This document shows, one piece after another, positions 52,367 to 60,542 of a DNA stretch of 64,000 bases. The stretch lies in assembly GCF_029428675.1 (NCBI RefSeq), contig NZ_JAJNEL010000002.1:283857-347856 (forward strand), read 5' to 3'. The position numbers and the translations under genes were made by a program. The stretch's first letter is position 1; each line of letters begins with the position of its first letter. Source of the DNA: Streptomyces sp. JH14 (GTDB lineage: Bacteria > Actinomycetota > Actinomycetes > Streptomycetales > Streptomycetaceae). The notes below the pieces were generated by a model, which was not told the DNA's origin, did no database searches, and was given only the letters and a program-made list of their open reading frames with translations.

Positions 52367-54258
52367 GCAGGAAGAACCCGGAGAACAAACCCTGCCGGCG
52401 CACCGGCCTCGCCCTACGCCCAGCACCGCAAGCCCCCGGCCGTACCCTCAACGATCGCGAGGTGAACAAGGTCTTCGATCTTGTGCGGCAGAGCGGCGCA
52501 CTGGAGCGCCTCCCCGCGGACGGCCGCAAGCCGGGACCCAAGGGCATGCCCTTCCGCACCGTACTGATCGGCCTGATCCTGTCGCAGTACACGGGCAAGA
52601 GCGCAAACATCGACGACGCCTGGGAGACACTTTTCTTTGCGCTGTCTCCCGGGGCCAAAGCCCTGCTCGACGTTCCCGACATCGACCTGAACATCCCTGA
52701 GGGCGCCACCGACGAAGAGATCGACGACATCGCGCACAAGCAGTACGCGATGTCGAAGCGGGTCTACCGGTCCTGGACGTCGATGACCAAGCGCCTCGAC
52801 CCGGCGCCGCACGACCGCCGCAAACGGCTGACACTCGGCGAGGCCAAGAAGATCCGGCGCAGGTGGAATGCCTCCGCAAACGCAGACACCGTGCGCAACC
52901 TGGAAGCCATCGCCCAGGACCTGATTCTCGCCCCGGTCATGACCTCCTACCAGCGCGGCGACTTCGCCCGCTGGCACGGACACATCGCGGTCGACGACAC
53001 TCCGGTTCCGGTCTGGGGCAAAGAGCCGGACTACCGCAAGGACCGGGCCTCGCTGGAGATCACCGCCGGGATGTACGTGAAGGGAGGAACGCCGAAGCGG
53101 CCGGCGCGTCCCGCCGGAGCCGGGGCCCCCACGAACACCGGCACCCGACGCGGCACAGCGAACAAGCCAGCGACTCGGAGTGAACCGACACGGAAGACAA
53201 CCAAGGCACCGGAGAAGAAGGAGTTCCGCTACGCCATGATGGCCGCGTTCCCCGGCCACGGCCACGGCGACCTCGCCGGCGCCTACCCTGCGGTCTGTCT
53301 CGGCATGATCCTCCACACCCCGGGCACCGAACCGGGGCCTGCCGCCCTCCGCGCCATCCAACCGGCCTTTGAACGAGGCATGGTCAAAGACCTCTTCTGC
53401 GCCGACCGGGGCATCTCCCAGGCCAAGCCCCACAACCTGCATCTGCAGCTGCTCAAACTCGGCCTCAGCGCGGTGAAGCACTACAACGACGACAAGGTCG
53501 ACCGGCAAGGACAGTTCCGAGGCATGCAGCTGGTCGGCGGCGAGTTCTACTGCCCGATGATGCCCACCCCGCTCGTCACCGCAGGCACCACTTACATCAA
53601 CAGCCGCACGGACGAGGACCGCGCCCACGCAATCAACTTGATCCAGTCCAGAAAGGACTTCCAGACCAAGGTCAAGGAGTACGGCCCCGCAGGTGACCAG
53701 CGTCGCCAGTGCCCGGCCCTCGGACCACACGCCACGGTCACCTGCTACCGCCGTCCCCAACCGCGACCGTCCACCATCGTCGACCTCGACGCCCCCACTG
53801 TCCGCACCCCAGCTGCCCTGCCCACCATCCCCAAGCCCAAGCGGGACACCAGCACCTACCCCGACATCTGCACCGGGAAGAGCATCACTGTCCCAGGCAC
53901 CGTGTTGGCCAAGTGGCGGCAGAAATACGCCCTGTTCACCCCTCTGTGGCAAGAGGCCTGGTCCGGGCTGCGCAGCCAGAACGAGGGCGGCAACGGCAAC
54001 CTCAAGAAGTCCGCCCTCGACAGCATCGACAACCCCCAGTTTCGCCTGCCCCACGGCCGCGTCGCGCAGACACTGCTTAACGCCGTGATCATCTTCGTGG
54101 CGAATCTCAGAGCCATCGAACGGTTCCGCCGCGACCAAGGCATCCAGCCGCGCCGAATCAGCACGCCGCGTACCGCACCCCAAAGCGGCCAGCCCGCCGA
54201 CCCAACCCGGCCGGAACCGCTTCCGGCCGGGCAGGCCAAGCCTCCGCCACGTGAGTGA
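52363..54258 (+). CDS. DDE transposase-like protein
   Basis: 631 residues. The N-terminal 100 residues include a basic linker and a helix region. Three acidic sites follow the DDE pattern: Asp in IAVDDTPVPVWGKEP near 210, Asp in LFCADRGISQAKPHN near 347, and Glu in QNEGGNGNLKKSALD near 548. This gives a RNase H-fold strand-transfer enzyme as in IS4/IS1182-like groups. A Lys/Thr-rich insertion (residues about 240-285) separates the first site from the rest. It is translationally coupled to the degenerate recombinase and followed by a terminator, 245 bases before the tRNA. No terminal inverted repeats were found by eye. Confidence 0.7.
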   Translation: MSRKNPENKPCRRTGLALRPAPQAPGRTLNDREVNKVFDLVRQSGALERLPADGRKPGPKGMPFRTVLIGLILSQYTGKSANIDDAWETLFFALSPGAKALLDVPDIDLNIPEGATDEEIDDIAHKQYAMSKRVYRSWTSMTKRLDPAPHDRRKRLTLGEAKKIRRRWNASANADTVRNLEAIAQDLILAPVMTSYQRGDFARWHGHIAVDDTPVPVWGKEPDYRKDRASLEITAGMYVKGGTPKRPARPAGAGAPTNTGTRRGTANKPATRSEPTRKTTKAPEKKEFRYAMMAAFPGHGHGDLAGAYPAVCLGMILHTPGTEPGPAALRAIQPAFERGMVKDLFCADRGISQAKPHNLHLQLLKLGLSAVKHYNDDKVDRQGQFRGMQLVGGEFYCPMMPTPLVTAGTTYINSRTDEDRAHAINLIQSRKDFQTKVKEYGPAGDQRRQCPALGPHATVTCYRRPQPRPSTIVDLDAPTVRTPAALPTIPKPKRDTSTYPDICTGKSITVPGTVLAKWRQKYALFTPLWQEAWSGLRSQNEGGNGNLKKSALDSIDNPQFRLPHGRVAQTLLNAVIIFVANLRAIERFRRDQGIQPRRISTPRTAPQSGQPADPTRPEPLPAGQAKPPPRE

Positions 54259-54293
54259 CGCACCCCCGCCCCACCCCACCCCCTGAAAACCCC

Positions 54294-54334
54294 ACATGCC
54301 TGCGCCACGGCCACCAGCCGTCGCGCAGGCATGT
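54294..54334. terminator. Hairpin terminator after transposase-like gene
   Basis: Perfect 12-base inverted repeat (54294-54305 and 54323-54334) with a 17-base loop, 36 bases past the stop. Confidence 0.7.
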
Positions 54335-54502
54335 CCTGTTTCCGCAGGTGAGAGGTGCAGCACCCGGACCGCCACCGCACCAACCCCTCACCGAGCCGAT
54401 CACGCGACCCGAAGGCCTCAGGAACGACGAAAAACCGGTGAGTCATATGACTCAACCGGCAATTCGTGAACGTATCGAGGACGATCTCGTGAACGTCCCT
54501 GC

Positions 54503-54590
54503 TGGTGTCCGAGGGGGGACTTGAACCCCCACGCCCGATAAAGGGCACTAGCACCTCAAGCTAGCGCGTCTGCCATTCCGCCACCCGGAC
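54503..54590 (-). tRNA. tRNA-Leu (anticodon GAG)
   Basis: Read on the minus strand it folds as a class II tRNA: seven-pair acceptor stem (GTCCGGG with CTCGGAC, including one G-U), D arm, anticodon stem CTAGC/GCTAG with loop TTGAGGT, hence anticodon GAG, a long variable arm, a T arm with GGGGGTTCAAGTCCCCC, and an encoded CCA at 54503-54505. It reads CUC and CUU. The 3' end points toward the mobile-element module, the usual side for integrase-type insertion. Confidence 0.95.
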
Positions 54591-54748
54591 CAGGTGGTCG
54601 GCCCCGGTTTCCCGCGGCGACAGAGAAAACAATACCAGGGGTTTGGGGTGCCTCTCACCTGCATATTCGGTGGTCAGTGCAGGGTGGCGGGCACGCTCGG
54701 GAGCACTGCGTACGGTCCGTCGTCACGCAGGTCCGCGTAGTGCTCCCG

Positions 54749-54800
54749 CGCGGTCACCGTACGCTCCCGGTTGAATGTCCGGAAGCGTACGGTGACCGCG
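54749..54800. terminator. Long inverted repeat between tRNA and aldehyde dehydrogenase gene
   Basis: Perfect 17-base arms (54749-54765 and 54784-54800) with an 18-base spacer. It sits downstream of the minus-strand dehydrogenase gene, so it probably works as a terminator; a role in the tRNA's own control is possible. Confidence 0.55.
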
Positions 54801-54804
54801 GCGG

Positions 54805-54820
54805 CCGGCCAGAAGGCCGG
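54805..54820 (-). terminator. Small GC hairpin after aldehyde dehydrogenase gene
   Basis: Six-base arms CCGGCC and GGCCGG around AGAA, 14 bases past the minus-strand stop. Confidence 0.45.
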
Positions 54821-54833
54821 TCCTCCCCGGTGG

Positions 54834-56396
54834 CTAGGGCATCAGGTGGTAGTCCGGGAAGTTGCCGGGGAGGCGCTCCCCTGCCGGGCCGTCCGTCACC
54901 GCCCTGACCAGGAGCTCGCCGCCCACGAAGGCACCTCGCCAGGAGGCGCCGAAGCCGCCGAAGAGTTCCTCGCGGTCGCCTCGGGAGCGGGGTGTGCCGT
55001 GGCCGGTCTTGAAGGCGCGGATCTGTGGGGCCAGTCGGTCGTACGTCGCCGGGTCGTCGGTCGAGAGCGTGGCGACCAGGGCGCCGTTCGAGGCGTTCAT
55101 GGCGGCCAGGAGCTCCGCCTCCGTGTCGACGAGGACGATGGTGTCGACCGGGCCGAAGGGTTCCGCGTGGTGGAGCGGTGACGACGGAGGCGGGTTGAGG
55201 AGCGTGACCGGGTGGAGGTATGCGCCGGTGTCCTGGCCCGGGAGGAACCGGGCGTCGGCCGTCGAACCCCGGTGGAGGGGGATCGCGCCCCGGTCGATGG
55301 CCTCCGCCACCTGATCGGCCAGCTCCTTGGCCTTCGCCGCGTTGATCAGTGGGCCGAAGTCCAGCGTGGGGAGCGGGTCCGTGGGGCTTGCGACGGCGAG
55401 GGGGTGGCCGGTGCGGAGGGAGCGGACGGCCGGGAGATAGGCCGCGAGGAAGTCGTCGAACGCGCTGCGCTGGACCACGAAACGGGGGTACGCCGTGCAG
55501 CGCTGCTTGCCGTAGTCGAAGAGCTTGGGGATGACGGCGGTCAGCGACGGCCAGTCCGTGAAGTTCCAGATGCCCCAGGTGTTGAGTCCCTCCTGTTCGA
55601 GGATGTGCCGTTTGCCGAGGTCGGCCACTTCGGTGGCGATGCGAGCTCCGGTGTCCCGGCCGCCGACGAAGGAGACGCATCCGATCTCGGGCGAGCGGAC
55701 GAGGGGGGCGGAGAGTTCGCTTCCGCTGCCGCTGAGGAGCGTGAGCGGGATGCCCTCGCGGGCGGCCAGGGCGCAGGCCAGGGTGAGGCAGGCGACGCCG
55801 CCGTCGGTCGGGGTCTTCGCAATGACCGCGTTGCCGGCCAGGGCCTGTACGAGCATCGCGTGGACCAGCACGGACATGGGGTAGTTCCAGCTGGCGATGT
55901 TCGAGACCGGGCCGGGGAGCGGGGTGCGGTCGGCGAGGAGGCGGTCGATGTGGTCGACGTACCAGCGGACGCCGTCGATCGCACGGTCCACGTCCGCCTG
56001 GGCGAGACGCCAGGGCTTGCCGATCTCCCAGACGAGGAGGAGGGCGAGGAGTTCCCGGTGCTCGGTGAGTGCGTCAAGGGCGGCGGAGACGCGGGCGCGG
56101 CGTTCGGGGAGTGGGATGTGGCGCCAGGCGCGGTGCTGGTCGAGGGAGGCCCTGACCGCCTGTTGGGCGGTGGGGGCGTCCAGGCGGGGCGGGCCGGCGA
56201 TCGGGGTGCCGTCGACGGGGCTGGTGGCGGGAAGCGGGCTGCCGTCCTGTTGCCAGGACGAACCCCAGAGGTTGAGGACCCGGTCGGTCCGGAAGGCCTC
56301 GGGGGCGGTGGTGAGGCAGCGCTGCCAGGCGTCTGTCCAGGCTGTGCCTGGTTTGAGGGTGAGGGTGGGGGCGTTGGTGGGTGGGTTCGGTGCCAT
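54834..56396 (-). CDS. Aldehyde dehydrogenase family protein
   Basis: 520 residues; the ATG at 56396 has GGAGAC close upstream. It has the family's key points: Asn in NIASWNYPMSVLVHAM near 165, a general-base Glu in HILEQEGLNTWG near 270, and the nucleophile Cys in YGKQRCTAYPR near 302. The usual LELGGK motif is altered to LEQEGL, which sets it apart from the main ALDH groups. It should oxidise an aldehyde to an acid with NAD(P)+ in the cytosol. It lies after a succinyl-CoA-synthetase-like pair, same strand, 235 bases on, with a terminator between, so it has its own promoter. In this neighbourhood a C2 or C1 aldehyde such as glyoxylate is plausible but not shown. Confidence 0.82.
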   Translation of the reverse strand: MAPNPPTNAPTLTLKPGTAWTDAWQRCLTTAPEAFRTDRVLNLWGSSWQQDGSPLPATSPVDGTPIAGPPRLDAPTAQQAVRASLDQHRAWRHIPLPERRARVSAALDALTEHRELLALLLVWEIGKPWRLAQADVDRAIDGVRWYVDHIDRLLADRTPLPGPVSNIASWNYPMSVLVHAMLVQALAGNAVIAKTPTDGGVACLTLACALAAREGIPLTLLSGSGSELSAPLVRSPEIGCVSFVGGRDTGARIATEVADLGKRHILEQEGLNTWGIWNFTDWPSLTAVIPKLFDYGKQRCTAYPRFVVQRSAFDDFLAAYLPAVRSLRTGHPLAVASPTDPLPTLDFGPLINAAKAKELADQVAEAIDRGAIPLHRGSTADARFLPGQDTGAYLHPVTLLNPPPSSPLHHAEPFGPVDTIVLVDTEAELLAAMNASNGALVATLSTDDPATYDRLAPQIRAFKTGHGTPRSRGDREELFGGFGASWRGAFVGGELLVRAVTDGPAGERLPGNFPDYHLMP

Positions 56397-56600
56397 GGAT
56401 GTCTCCGCTCTCGGTGCACAGTCGGGGCGGGAGGTGAATGGCTCGCTCCTACCGGACGGTAGTGAGCGGGGGTGGGGGGCGGGGTGACGTTGGCTTCGGG
56501 GTGAGGGACGTCACGCGGCTGAGGTGGGGGCGGGTTGGGGGGCGCCTGGGTCCCGGTGCGTGGGCATCTGCGGTGGGCCTATCGCCTGCCCGCCCCTTCC

Positions 56601-56627
56601 CGGGGCCGGGGCTCCGCCCCGGCCCCG
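56601..56627 (-). terminator. Hairpin terminator after sucD-like gene
   Basis: Perfect 12-base GC-rich arms with a three-base loop, five bases past the minus-strand stop at 56632. Confidence 0.8.
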
Positions 56628-56631
56628 ACCC

Positions 56632-57531
56632 TCAAACCGCGGACGGATTGGGGATGCCCAGCTTCTTCCTTACGAGCTGTGCCGTCTCCGTCGGTGTCGC
56701 GCCCACCGGTACCCCTGCCGCCTCCAGCGCCTTCTGCTTCGCCTCGGCCGTGCCGGACGAGCCCGAGACGATCGCGCCCGCGTGGCCCATCGTCTTGCCC
56801 TCGGGGGCCGTGAAGCCCGCGATGTAGCCGATCACCGGTTTCGTGATGTGCTGGGCGACGTGCGCCGCCGCCCGTTCCTCGGCGTCTCCGCCGATCTCGC
56901 CGATGAGGACGATGAGTTCCGTGTCGGGGTCGTTCTCGAACGCCGTCAGGCAGTCGATGTGGGTCGTGCCGATGACCGGGTCGCCGCCGATGCCCACCGC
57001 CGAGGTGAAACCGATGTCGCGCAGCTCGTGCATCAGTTGGTATGTCAGCGTCCCGGACTTCGAGACCAGCCCGATCCGGCCCGGCACGGGTGCGATGTCG
57101 GCCGGGATGATGCCCGCGTTGGACTGCCCTGGCGTGATCACGCCGGGGCAGTTGGGACCGATGATGCGGGTGCCACGGGTGCGGGCGTGGGCGTGGAAGG
57201 CCACCGCGTCGTGAACCGGAATGCCCTCGGTGATGACCACCGCCAGGCCGATGCCGGCGTCGGCCGCCTCGACGACGGCAGCCTTGGCGAAGGGCGGCGG
57301 GACGAAGACCACGGTGACGTCCGCTCCCGTGGCGTCGATTCCTTCGCGCACCGAGCCGAACACAGGGATCTCCGTGCCGTCGACGTCGACCTTCCGGCCC
57401 GCCTTGCGCGGGTTGACGCCGCCGACGATCCGGGTGCCCGACGCCAGCATCCTGCGGGTGTGCTTCATGCCCTCGGCACCGGTCATCCCCTGGACGAGGA
57501 CCTTGCTCTCCTTGGTCAGGAATATCGCCAT
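56632..57531 (-). CDS. sucD: Succinyl-CoA synthetase alpha subunit-like ligase
   Basis: 299 residues, the normal length for SucD; ATG at 57531 with GAGGAG upstream, 11 bases after the beta-subunit stop. It has the CoA-binding Rossmann start (FLTKESKVLVQGMTGAEGMK), PGVITPGQSNAGIIP, SKSGTLTYQLMHELRD and the phospho-histidine loop GHAGAIVSGSSG near 245. It forms the CoA-binding half of an ADP/GDP-forming acyl-CoA ligase. Streptomyces have a separate housekeeping sucCD, so this second pair next to CoA-transferase genes may act on another dicarboxylate such as malate or oxalate. The substrate cannot be told from sequence by eye. Confidence 0.88.
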   Translation of the reverse strand: MAIFLTKESKVLVQGMTGAEGMKHTRRMLASGTRIVGGVNPRKAGRKVDVDGTEIPVFGSVREGIDATGADVTVVFVPPPFAKAAVVEAADAGIGLAVVITEGIPVHDAVAFHAHARTRGTRIIGPNCPGVITPGQSNAGIIPADIAPVPGRIGLVSKSGTLTYQLMHELRDIGFTSAVGIGGDPVIGTTHIDCLTAFENDPDTELIVLIGEIGGDAEERAAAHVAQHITKPVIGYIAGFTAPEGKTMGHAGAIVSGSSGTAEAKQKALEAAGVPVGATPTETAQLVRKKLGIPNPSAV

Positions 57532-57542
57532 GTCCGGTCTCC

Positions 57543-58676
57543 TCAGGCTGCGTCGGCGAGTTGGGCTGCTCGGCGCGCGGCGCCGTCCATCGTGGTGACC
57601 TGCTCGACCAGGGGGTGCGCGTGGGCGTCGAGGATCGCGCGGCCGCGGGCGGCGTTGTTGCCGTCGAGCCGGACGACGAGGGGTTTGGTCAGGCGTACGG
57701 TCTGCAGTGCCTGGACGATGCCGTCGGCTACTGCGTCGCAGGAGGTGATGCCTCCGAAGACGTTGACGAAGACCGACTTCACCTCCGGGTCGGAGAGGAT
57801 GACGGAAAGGCCGTCGGCCATGACTGCTGCCGAGGCACCGCCGCCGATGTCCAGGAAGTTGGCCGGGCGGGCGCCGCAGCCGGCCACGACGTCGAGGGTG
57901 GACATGACCAGTCCCGCGCCGTTGCCGATGATGCCGACCCGGCCGTCGAGCTTGACGTAGTTGAGACCTTTGGCGGCGGCCGCGGCCTCCAGCGGGTCAC
58001 CGTGCGGGTCGTCGGACTCCGCTCCCCATCGGGCCTGGCGGAAGCGGGCGTTGTCGTCGAGGGTCACCTTGCCGTCGAGGGCGAGGATCCGTCCGTCCGT
58101 GGTGCGGACGAGAGGGTTGACCTCGACGAGCAGCGCGTCCTCCTTGGTGAGCACCTCCCACAGGCGCCGGAGTACGGGGGCGGCCTCCGGCGGCAGGGAT
58201 GCGGCTGCGGCGATCTCCGCGGCCTTGCGCTCGGTGACTCCTTCGACCGGGTCGACGGGGATGCGGGCCACCGCCTCGGGGCGGGTTGCGGCGACCTCCT
58301 CGATCTCCATGCCGCCCTCCGCCGAGGCGATGGCGAGGAAGGTGCCCGCGGCCCGGTCCAGTACGTAGCTGATGTAGAACTCGGCCTCGATGTCGACGGG
58401 TTGCGCCAGCATCACCGTCCGAACCGTGTGGCCCTTGATGTCCATGCCGAGGATCTGGCGGGCGGTCAGTTCGGCGGCCGCCGCGTCGGCTGCGATCTTC
58501 ACTCCGCCCGCCTTGCCCCGGCCGCCCGTCTTCACCTGCGCCTTGACGACGACCCGGCCACCGAGCCGGCCCGCCGCTTCCCTTGCGTCGGCCGCACGGT
58601 CGATGACCTCGGCCTCCGGTACCGCTATGCCGTGTTCTGCGAAGAGTTGCCGTGCCTGGTGCTCGTACAGATCCAT
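57543..58676 (-). CDS. sucC: Succinyl-CoA synthetase beta subunit-like ligase
   Basis: 377 residues, slightly shorter than the usual 388. The ATG at 58676 was chosen because GGGAG lies six bases upstream and it gives the family start MDLYEHQARQLFAEHG; a GTG two codons earlier overlaps that site. The ATP-grasp region shows VVVKAQVKTGGRGKAGGVKI, VEVNPLVRT, GNGAGLVMSTLD and FLDIGGGAS. It binds nucleotide and passes phosphate to the alpha subunit encoded by the next gene. It is the first gene of a leftward operon that diverges from the decarboxylase-like operon; the shared spacer holds an inverted repeat. Confidence 0.88.
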   Translation of the reverse strand: MDLYEHQARQLFAEHGIAVPEAEVIDRAADAREAAGRLGGRVVVKAQVKTGGRGKAGGVKIAADAAAAELTARQILGMDIKGHTVRTVMLAQPVDIEAEFYISYVLDRAAGTFLAIASAEGGMEIEEVAATRPEAVARIPVDPVEGVTERKAAEIAAAASLPPEAAPVLRRLWEVLTKEDALLVEVNPLVRTTDGRILALDGKVTLDDNARFRQARWGAESDDPHGDPLEAAAAAKGLNYVKLDGRVGIIGNGAGLVMSTLDVVAGCGARPANFLDIGGGASAAVMADGLSVILSDPEVKSVFVNVFGGITSCDAVADGIVQALQTVRLTKPLVVRLDGNNAARGRAILDAHAHPLVEQVTTMDGAARRAAQLADAA

Positions 58677-58755
58677 AGCCACTCCCGATCGTGCCGATTA
58701 TGAAAGTGCCGCTCGCCCCCTGGACACCACCCACCGGATGCGGGATAACAAGTTT

Positions 58756-58779
58756 CATACAGTATTCGTCGACTGTATG
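58756..58779. promoter_or_regulatory. Perfect inverted repeat in divergent promoter, probable operator
   Basis: CATACAGT and ACTGTATG, eight bases each with an eight-base spacer, lie midway between the divergent sucC-like and decarboxylase-like starts. The AT-rich symmetric site in very GC-rich DNA is typical of GntR-, TetR- or IclR-type operators and could control both operons. No adjacent regulator gene is present. Confidence 0.65.
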
Positions 58780-58840
58780 CAATGTACCGCGGGAGCGCGG
58801 CAATGGCTCCTGCACTCCCCTACGAAGGGCCAGGATCGTC

Positions 58841-60523
58841 ATGCCCGAGGACAGCCAGGAACTCATCTCCGGTGGGCACTTGGTCGCCAAGGCGTTGAAG
58901 GCCGAGGGGGTGGAGCGCATCTACACCCTCTGCGGCGGCCACATCATCGACATCTACGACGGCTGCGTCGACGAGGGCATCGAAGTCGTCGACGTACGCC
59001 ATGAACAGGTAGCCGCTCACGCCGCCGACGGCTATGCGCGGATCACCGGCAAGCCGGGGTGCGCCGTCGTCACGGCCGGGCCGGGGACCACCGACGCGGT
59101 CACAGGCGTGGCGAACGCCTTCCGGGCCGAGTCGCCCATGCTGCTGATCGGTGGTCAGGGGGCGCACAGTCAGCACAGGATGGGCTCGCTCCAGGACCTC
59201 CCTCACGTCGAGATGATGTCGCCCATCTCCAAGTTCGCCGCCACCGTGCCCGACACCGCCCGTGCAGCCGACATGGTGTCCATGGCCTTCCGCGAGTGCT
59301 ACCACGGGGCGCCGGGCCCCTCCTTCCTGGAGATCCCGCGCGATGTGCTGGACGCGAAGGTGCCGGTGTCGAAGGCCCGGGTGCCGCAAGCCGGGCAGTA
59401 CCGGGCCTCGACCCGTACGGCCGGTGACCCCGCGGCCGTCGAGCAGCTCGCCGATCTCCTTGTGCACGCCGAGAGGCCGGCGATCCTGCTGGGCAGTCAG
59501 GTATGGACGACCCGGGCGACGGACCACGCCGTCGAGCTCGTACGGACGCTCAATGTCCCCGCCTACATGAACGGGGCCGGGCGCGGCACGCTGCCGCCCG
59601 GCGATCCGCACCACTTCCAGCTGTCGCGGCGGTACGCCTTCTCCAACGCCGATCTGATCGTGATCGTGGGTACACCGTTCGACTTCCGGATGGGGTACGG
59701 CAAGCGACTCTCCGCCGACGCCACCGTCGTGCAGATCGACCTCGACTACCGCACCGTCGGCAAGAACCGTGACATCGACCTCGGGATCGTCGGCGATGCG
59801 GGAATGGTCCTGAAGGCGGTCACGGAAGCGGCGAGCGGTCGGATCAACGGGGGTGCGGTCAAGCGGAAGGCGTGGCTGGAGGAGCTCCGTGCCGCCGAGC
59901 AGACCGCGATCGAGAAGCGGTTACCCGGTCTGAAGTCGGATGCATCGCCGATCCACCCGTACCGGCTGGTCAGCGAGATCAACGACTTCCTCACCGAGGA
60001 CTCGATCTACATCGGGGACGGCGGCGACATCGTCACCTTCTCCGGGCAGGTCGTGCAGCCCAAATCGCCCGGTCACTGGATGGACCCGGGCCCGCTGGGC
60101 ACGCTCGGTGTCGGTGTGCCGTTCGTCCTGGCGGCGAAGCAGGCCCGGCCCGACAAGGAGGTCGTGGCGCTCTTCGGCGACGGCGCGTTCTCCCTGACCG
60201 GATGGGACTTCGAGACGCTGGTCCGCTACAACCTCCCCTTCGTCGGGATCGTCGGCAACAACTCGTCGATGAACCAGATCCGGTACGGCCAGAAGGCGAA
60301 GTACGGGGACGAGCGGGAGCGGGTCGGCAACACCCTGGGCAACGTCCACTACGACAAGTTCGCCCAGATGCTGGGCGGTTACGGCGAAGAGGTCCACGAC
60401 GCCGCCGACATCACGCCGGCGCTGCAGCGGGCCCGGGAGTCCGGACTGCCGTCGCTCATCAACGTCTGGGTCGATCCCGACGCGTACGCCCCCGGAACCA
60501 TGAACCAGACCATGTACAAGTAA
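58841..60523 (+). CDS. Thiamine-diphosphate enzyme, acetolactate-synthase-like; probable oxalyl-CoA decarboxylase role
   Basis: 560 residues; ATG at 58841 with AGGA five bases upstream. The N-terminal domain has LCGGHIIDIYDGC and the thiamine-activating Glu in VRHEQVAAHAADGYAR. The C-terminal domain has the cofactor/metal motif FGDGAFSLTGWDF ending in VGIVGNN. By overall pattern (GGH start, MGSLQDLPHVEMM) it is closest to the IlvG-like/2-hydroxyacyl-CoA lyase branch rather than textbook Oxc. The formyl-CoA transferase-like gene starts 19 bases on, which favours cleavage of oxalyl-CoA or a related CoA thioester in the cytosol. Codon 361 (59921-59923) is TTA, the rare Streptomyces leucine codon read by the bldA tRNA, so translation may be developmentally timed. 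Confidence 0.8.
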   Translation: MPEDSQELISGGHLVAKALKAEGVERIYTLCGGHIIDIYDGCVDEGIEVVDVRHEQVAAHAADGYARITGKPGCAVVTAGPGTTDAVTGVANAFRAESPMLLIGGQGAHSQHRMGSLQDLPHVEMMSPISKFAATVPDTARAADMVSMAFRECYHGAPGPSFLEIPRDVLDAKVPVSKARVPQAGQYRASTRTAGDPAAVEQLADLLVHAERPAILLGSQVWTTRATDHAVELVRTLNVPAYMNGAGRGTLPPGDPHHFQLSRRYAFSNADLIVIVGTPFDFRMGYGKRLSADATVVQIDLDYRTVGKNRDIDLGIVGDAGMVLKAVTEAASGRINGGAVKRKAWLEELRAAEQTAIEKRLPGLKSDASPIHPYRLVSEINDFLTEDSIYIGDGGDIVTFSGQVVQPKSPGHWMDPGPLGTLGVGVPFVLAAKQARPDKEVVALFGDGAFSLTGWDFETLVRYNLPFVGIVGNNSSMNQIRYGQKAKYGDERERVGNTLGNVHYDKFAQMLGGYGEEVHDAADITPALQRARESGLPSLINVWVDPDAYAPGTMNQTMYK

Positions 60524-60542
60524 CAACAGAGGAGTCGTTGAC

